Source: Alphaproteobacteria bacterium
GTDB taxonomy: Bacteria > Pseudomonadota > Alphaproteobacteria > Acetobacterales > Acetobacteraceae
Direction: 5' to 3'
DNA length: 64,000 nt
Assembly: GCA_016869735.1 (NCBI GenBank)
Contig: VGDL01000007.1
Coordinates: forward strand, 27,768-91,767
Both the position numbers and the translations under genes were made by a program. Position 1 is the first letter of the stretch, and each line of letters begins with the position of its first letter. Below, piece after piece: positions 60,408 to 64,000 of the stretch. The notes under the pieces are model-generated. The model worked only from the letters and a program-made list of their open reading frames with translations, did not search any database and was not told the DNA's origin.

Positions 60408-61937
60408 ATGGTTGCGCCCCGCGTTGTTGTGATTGGCGCCGGCATGGGCGGCTTGGCGGCCGCGACTGACCTTGCGCGGCGTGGTGCGGCGGTGACGGTA
60501 TTGGAACGCGCAGTGACCCCCGGTGGCAAGATGCGTGAGGTGATGGTGGATGGCAGCCCGATTGATGGCGGGCCGACGGTCTTCACCATGCGCTGGATTT
60601 TTGAGGGTTTGTTTGCGGATGCCGGCGCCTCACTGGAAACCGCGCTGCAATTACAGAAAGCGGATATATTGGCGCGGCATGCCTGGCGCGCTGGTGGCAG
60701 GCTTGATCTATTCGCGGATATCGGACGTTCGGCTGATGCCATCGGCGAATTTGCGGGGGCGGCCGAAGCACGCGGCTATCGCGCCTTTTGCGCCCGCAGC
60801 GCTGATATTTTCCGCACGCTACGCGGTTCCTTCATTGCCGCCGAACGTCCCTCCCCGCTTGATCTGGTCAAGCGCGTGGGCATTACCAATATCGCGGCGC
60901 TGATCCGCACCGCGCCGATGAAGACGTTGTGGGATGCCTTGGGCGAGCATTTTCGTGATCCGCGCTTACGCCAATTGTTTGGACGTTATGCGACCTATTG
61001 CGGCTGCTCACCCTGGTTGGCGCCGGCGACGCTGATGTTGGTCGCGCATGTGGAACAGGATGGCGTGTGGTTCGTGAAGGGCGGCATGCGGCGCGTGGCC
61101 GATGCAATCCAGCACTTGGCAGAAGGCAAGGGGGCTGAGTTTCGCTTCGGTGCCGAGGTCGCGGAGATTCTGACGCGTCAGGGCCGGGCTTGTGGGGTGC
61201 GGCTTGCAAATGGTGAGGAACTCGCTGCCGATGCAGTGGTCTTCAACGGGGATGTGGCTGCGCTGGCGCAGGGGATGCTGGGGCAGGCGCCTCGTGGCGC
61301 GGCAGAGGATACACCACGTGCCGCGCGTTCACTCTCCGCCGTGACCTGGTGCGTGAAAGCGCCGACCGCCGGCTTTCCGCTGGTGCATCACAATGTGTTC
61401 TTCGCTGAGGATTACGCGGCGGAGTTCGAGGCGATTTTCCGCCGACGCGATATCACCGCCACCCCCACAGTCTATATATGCGCGCAGGATCGCGAAGACG
61501 GGCCGGGGCCGCCAGAGGGCACGCCAGAACGTATGCTTGTGCTGATCAATGCGCCACCCGATGGTGATCGGCGTGGCTATTCGCTCGATGAAATCACGGA
61601 ACTTGGCGAACAGGGCTTCGGCTTGCTGAAGGCTTGCGGATTGGACGTGGCGCGCGACGCAGGTGCGGAAGTGGTCACCACGCCTGAAGGTTTCGCGCGG
61701 CTTTTCCCGGGTTCAGGCGGCGCACTCTATGGCCGCGCGAGCCACGGCACCACCGGCACTTTCGCGCGCCCTGGCGCGGTCACGCGTTTGCAAGGGCTCT
61801 ATCTGGCCGGAGGTTCTGTGCATCCCGGCCCCGGCATTCCCATGGCAGCGATGTCTGGCCGTATTGCCGCGGCGCGGCTTTTGGAAGATTGGGCCGGTGC
61901 GCGCGGTGCCATTCGGATTGGTGCGGCGCGCGCCTAA
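60408..61937 (+). CDS. crtD: 1-hydroxycarotenoid 3,4-desaturase CrtD
   Basis: 509 aa, phytoene-desaturase family. FAD motif VVVIGAGMGGLAAATDLARRG (part: VIGAGMGGLAAATDLARRG, ~8-26), PGGKMREVMVDGSPIDGGPTVFTM (part: DGSPIDGGPTVFTMRW) and the C-terminal YLAGGSVHPGPGIPMAAMSG (~465-484) are typical of CrtD. The YATYCGCSPWLAPATLML region (~188-205) separates CrtD from CrtI. It introduces the 3,4 double bond in hydroxylated or methoxylated neurosporene/lycopene. Starts one base after the membrane protein; tail overlaps crtI by four bases on the opposite strand. Confidence 0.92.
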   Translation: MVAPRVVVIGAGMGGLAAATDLARRGAAVTVLERAVTPGGKMREVMVDGSPIDGGPTVFTMRWIFEGLFADAGASLETALQLQKADILARHAWRAGGRLDLFADIGRSADAIGEFAGAAEARGYRAFCARSADIFRTLRGSFIAAERPSPLDLVKRVGITNIAALIRTAPMKTLWDALGEHFRDPRLRQLFGRYATYCGCSPWLAPATLMLVAHVEQDGVWFVKGGMRRVADAIQHLAEGKGAEFRFGAEVAEILTRQGRACGVRLANGEELAADAVVFNGDVAALAQGMLGQAPRGAAEDTPRAARSLSAVTWCVKAPTAGFPLVHHNVFFAEDYAAEFEAIFRRRDITATPTVYICAQDREDGPGPPEGTPERMLVLINAPPDGDRRGYSLDEITELGEQGFGLLKACGLDVARDAGAEVVTTPEGFARLFPGSGGALYGRASHGTTGTFARPGAVTRLQGLYLAGGSVHPGPGIPMAAMSGRIAAARLLEDWAGARGAIRIGAARA

Positions 61938-63451
61938 TTGCGCTTCAGCGTGTCGCCATGCGGCACAAGCTGATCAAGTACCTTGGCGGAAGAAATCACA
62001 CCCGGCACACCAGCGCCCGGATGCGTGCCAGCACCAACCAAATAAAGCCCTTTCACTTCTTCGCTGACATTATGTGGGCGGAACCAGGCGCTTTGGAAAA
62101 GCTGCGGCTCCAACGCAAAGGCCGCACCATTCACGGATAGCAGCCGGTCCTGAAAATCCTGCGGCGTCATCATGCGTGAAGTGACCAGCGCCTCACCAAG
62201 CCCAGGCAACACGGTTTCTTCCAGGCGTTTTTCAATCGCCTTACGATAGGGTTCCGCATGCTTGGCCCAATCCACCTTGCTGCCCAGATGCGGCACGGGC
62301 GCCAGCACGTAAAAGGCATCGCAGCCTGGCGGGGCGAGCGATGAATCTGTTGCCGTCGGGCGATGCAAATAAAGGCTGAAATCCTCGGCCAAGTGCTTGC
62401 GCGTAAAAATATCGTGCAGCAATTCCTGATAGCGTGGCCCGAGCACCATGGTGTGGTGATAAACATCCTCATACCGGCGCTTGGTCCCGAAATACCAGAC
62501 AAAAAGGCTCATGGAATAGCGCGCGCGGGCGATCTTGCGATCGGTCCAGCGCCGGCGCGGATAATCCTGCAATAGCTTGCTGTAAGTCCAGGCGACGTCC
62601 GCATTGGAAACCACGATATCAGCGGCAAGCCTTTCGCCATCAGCCAATTCAACGCCGGTTGCGCGGCCGCCTTCAGTGATGATGCGCTTCACCTCGGCAT
62701 TATAGCGAATGCTACCACCAAGCCTTGTTGCGAGATCAAGAATACCCTGCACCAGCGCACCCATGCCGCCCATGGCGTAATGCACGCCATGCAGCCGCTC
62801 CAAATGCGCGATCAGGCAGTAATAGGCGGTGGTGGTCATCGGATTCCCGCCAATCAGCAGCGGGTGGAAACTAAAGGCAACGCGCAGCTTGTCGCTGGCG
62901 AAGTAATCACAGACACGGCTATAGACGGTGCGATAGCCCTTAAGCCGGATCAAATCCGGCGCGGCACTGATCAGGCTTGCAAGACTATGAAAGGGCTTAT
63001 CGGCCAATTCCGCGAAGGCCACACGAAAGATGCGCTCACTCTCCAGAATGAAGTGTTCAAACCCGGCGCTGTCTTGCGGCGCAATCCGCGCAACCTCTGC
63101 CCGCGTGACATCAAGATCGGCCGAACAACGCATGACGTCGCCATCATCGAAGCGGATCAGGTAGAAGGGATCCATCGCGCGCAGATCAATATCCTGCGCA
63201 AGCTCACGGCCAGCGAGCGACCAAAGCTCTTCCAGCAAATAAGGCGCTGTGATGATGGTCGGCCCGGCATCGAAGGTGAAGCCATCCTGACGGAAGACAT
63301 AAGCGCGCCCGCCAGGTGCATCAAGCTTTTCAAGGATCGTTACACGCCAACCGCGCGCACCAAGCCGCACCGCCGCAGCAAGCCCGCCAAAGCCAGAGCC
63401 AATCACAATGGCATGCGGGCGCTGATCCTGCGCCTTCAAATCATTCGGCAT
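61934..63451 (-). CDS. crtI: Phytoene desaturase CrtI
   Basis: 505 aa. FAD motif IVIGSGFGGLAAAVRLGARG (~14-33), the PGGRAYVFRQDGFTFDAGPT stretch (~44-63), and the C-terminal GLYLVGAGTHPGAGVPGVIS (~469-488) are hallmarks of CrtI-type desaturases. It introduces three or four double bonds into phytoene to give neurosporene or lycopene at the membrane. Start at 63451; the open frame upstream is not conserved. A terminator lies ~25 bases upstream, after pufC. Confidence 0.94.
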   Translation of the reverse strand: MPNDLKAQDQRPHAIVIGSGFGGLAAAVRLGARGWRVTILEKLDAPGGRAYVFRQDGFTFDAGPTIITAPYLLEELWSLAGRELAQDIDLRAMDPFYLIRFDDGDVMRCSADLDVTRAEVARIAPQDSAGFEHFILESERIFRVAFAELADKPFHSLASLISAAPDLIRLKGYRTVYSRVCDYFASDKLRVAFSFHPLLIGGNPMTTTAYYCLIAHLERLHGVHYAMGGMGALVQGILDLATRLGGSIRYNAEVKRIITEGGRATGVELADGERLAADIVVSNADVAWTYSKLLQDYPRRRWTDRKIARARYSMSLFVWYFGTKRRYEDVYHHTMVLGPRYQELLHDIFTRKHLAEDFSLYLHRPTATDSSLAPPGCDAFYVLAPVPHLGSKVDWAKHAEPYRKAIEKRLEETVLPGLGEALVTSRMMTPQDFQDRLLSVNGAAFALEPQLFQSAWFRPHNVSEEVKGLYLVGAGTHPGAGVPGVISSAKVLDQLVPHGDTLKRN

Positions 63452-63473
63452 GAAACACCACTGCTGATAGCCA

Positions 63474-63506
63474 GAAAAGGAAAGCCCCCGCGCAAGACGC
63501 GGAGGC
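63474..63506 (-). terminator. Rho-independent terminator between pufC and crtI
   Basis: On the minus strand GCCTCCGCG (63498-63506) pairs with CGCGGGGGC (63484-63492) across a five-base loop, with one G-T pair, and is followed by TTTCCTTTT. It lies upstream of the crtI start, so crtI transcription may depend on read-through or its own promoter. Confidence 0.75.
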
Positions 63507-63530
63507 CCCAAAGCTTAGTCATGCAAGGAA

Positions 63531-63553
63531 GGGCGGGATCAGTCATCCCGCCC
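63531..63553. other. Inverted repeat just downstream of pufC
   Basis: GGGCGGGAT (63531-63539) pairs perfectly with ATCCCGCCC (63545-63553), a 9-bp stem with a 5-base loop, eight bases past the pufC stop. There is no T-tract; it could protect the 3' end of puf mRNA, as known intercistronic puf hairpins do, with the terminator behind it. Confidence 0.5.
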
Positions 63554-63560
63554 CAACCTA

Positions 63561-64000
63561 TTATCGCGGTGTGGCATCGGCTGAACGCAGCGGGCCTTGA
63601 TTGACCTGCTTCAATTCAGGGAAGTCACGCAGCATCGGCGCACCATTAAGTGGGCGATTGAGGCCCTGGTGGCAGGTCGTACAATTCGCCTTCAGCGGAT
63701 CACCCAACGCCCCAAGCCGCGGGCCGTGCGGGCCGTCCGCCGGACCATTCGGGTTTTGCACCCAGAGCGGCTTCAGCGGTTCGATATAAGATACGTTGAT
63801 GTCCCGCACCATGCGGATTCCATACCACGCAGTCGTCCGTGCTGGCGGGCTTTGCGCCCATTCGGCAAAGGAACGACTGTTATGGCAATAGGTGCAATTC
63901 ACCCCGATTGAATTGGACATATGCATCATCAAGGCATAGGTCCATTCGGTTGACATGGTGTTTTGACTATTCCGACCTGGCAGCGAGGTTGTGCTGATAT
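63561..64000 (-). CDS. pufC: Photosynthetic reaction centre cytochrome c subunit PufC, C-terminal part (cut by window end)
   Basis: The frame is open to the window edge; ~145 codons are visible. The tetrahaem cytochrome donates electrons to the bacteriochlorophyll special pair from the periplasmic side. The last two haem motifs, CTYCH (in GVNCTYCHNSR) and CTTCH (in KANCTTCHQG), are present, preceded by WTYALMMHMS with the axial Met, and IRMVRDINVSYIEPL. The Arg- and Asp-bearing loop near the end is family-typical. Establishes anoxygenic phototrophy; pufL and pufM should lie just beyond the window. Confidence 0.92.
   Translation of the reverse strand, partial: ISTTSLPGRNSQNTMSTEWTYALMMHMSNSIGVNCTYCHNSRSFAEWAQSPPARTTAWYGIRMVRDINVSYIEPLKPLWVQNPNGPADGPHGPRLGALGDPLKANCTTCHQGLNRPLNGAPMLRDFPELKQVNQGPLRSADATPR

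Noticed and set aside
56000..64000. PpsR/CrtJ binding sites (TGT-N12-ACA) near the carotenoid genes
   Set aside because: I looked through the gaps near crtC, crtD, crtI, the P450 and pufC and found no convincing site by eye; TGTCAAGTGCGATTGTCA near 59623 fits only one half.
1..64000. tRNA, rRNA, insertion sequences, phage genes, toxin-antitoxin pairs, CRISPR arrays
   Set aside because: None recognised anywhere in the window; no transposase, integrase or cas-like sequence was seen.

Overview
The window is high-G+C DNA, densely packed with genes on both strands, and contains no rRNA, tRNA, phage, transposase or CRISPR array that I can see. Its right end carries the last part of a photosynthetic reaction-centre cytochrome gene (pufC), a phytoene desaturase (crtI), a hydroxycarotenoid desaturase (crtD) and a carotenoid hydratase (crtC). 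Together with an alphaproteobacterial complex II operon and the zapA / 6S-like RNA / 5-formyl-THF cyclo-ligase order, this points to a phototrophic alphaproteobacterium. Acetobacteraceae-like (Roseomonas or relatives) is my best guess, but that is inference.

Layout. 1-6.2 kb: a coenzyme F420 locus (cofD end, cofC, fused cofGH) with three luciferase-like F420-type oxidoreductases, the third broken by two single-base frameshifts. 6.3-13.1 kb: a polysaccharide deacetylase, a lipocalin lipoprotein, a serralysin-like RTX metalloprotease in an AT-richer patch, a hotdog-fold protein and three membrane transporters or channels. 13.3-16.8 kb: sdhCDAB, closed by a clear terminator. 16.9-19.3 kb: a peptide-type solute-binding protein and a lytic transglycosylase. 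19.5-28.5 kb: a TPP enzyme divergent from a compact operon that holds a second complex II-like enzyme (Fe-S subunit, two membrane subunits, flavoprotein), both halves of a class I fumarase, a GNAT protein, a TauE-type permease and a ChrA transporter. 28.5-39.4 kb: Kelch protein, clpB and assorted metabolic genes. 39.4-40.6 kb: a bacterial nitric oxide synthase oxygenase, full length but frameshifted once. 40.9-50.4 kb: small membrane proteins, a VC_2705-type sodium symporter with its DUF4212 partner, a CBS/DUF294 protein, a DnaQ-like exonuclease and prpE, followed by an interspersed palindromic element. 50.4-56 kb: housekeeping genes (YebC, YmdB-like phosphoesterase, 5-FCL, 6S RNA candidate, zapA, class I aldolase). 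56-64 kb: the carotenoid and photosynthesis region, including a translationally coupled cytochrome P450 and ATP-grasp pair.

How the genes work together. CofC, CofD and CofGH would supply F420 to the adjacent LLM oxidoreductases. SdhCDAB is the canonical TCA complex II; the second set, joined with fumarase alpha and beta, looks like a dedicated C4-dicarboxylate module whose flavoprotein lacks the FAD-linking histidine. CrtI, CrtC and CrtD fit the spirilloxanthin-type pathway (CrtB, CrtE and CrtF are not in the window). The P450 and ATP-grasp genes sit inside this carotenoid group and are the most promising candidates for undescribed chemistry. The frameshifts in the third LLM gene and in NOS both fall in short runs of one base, so assembly error must be excluded before calling them pseudogenes.
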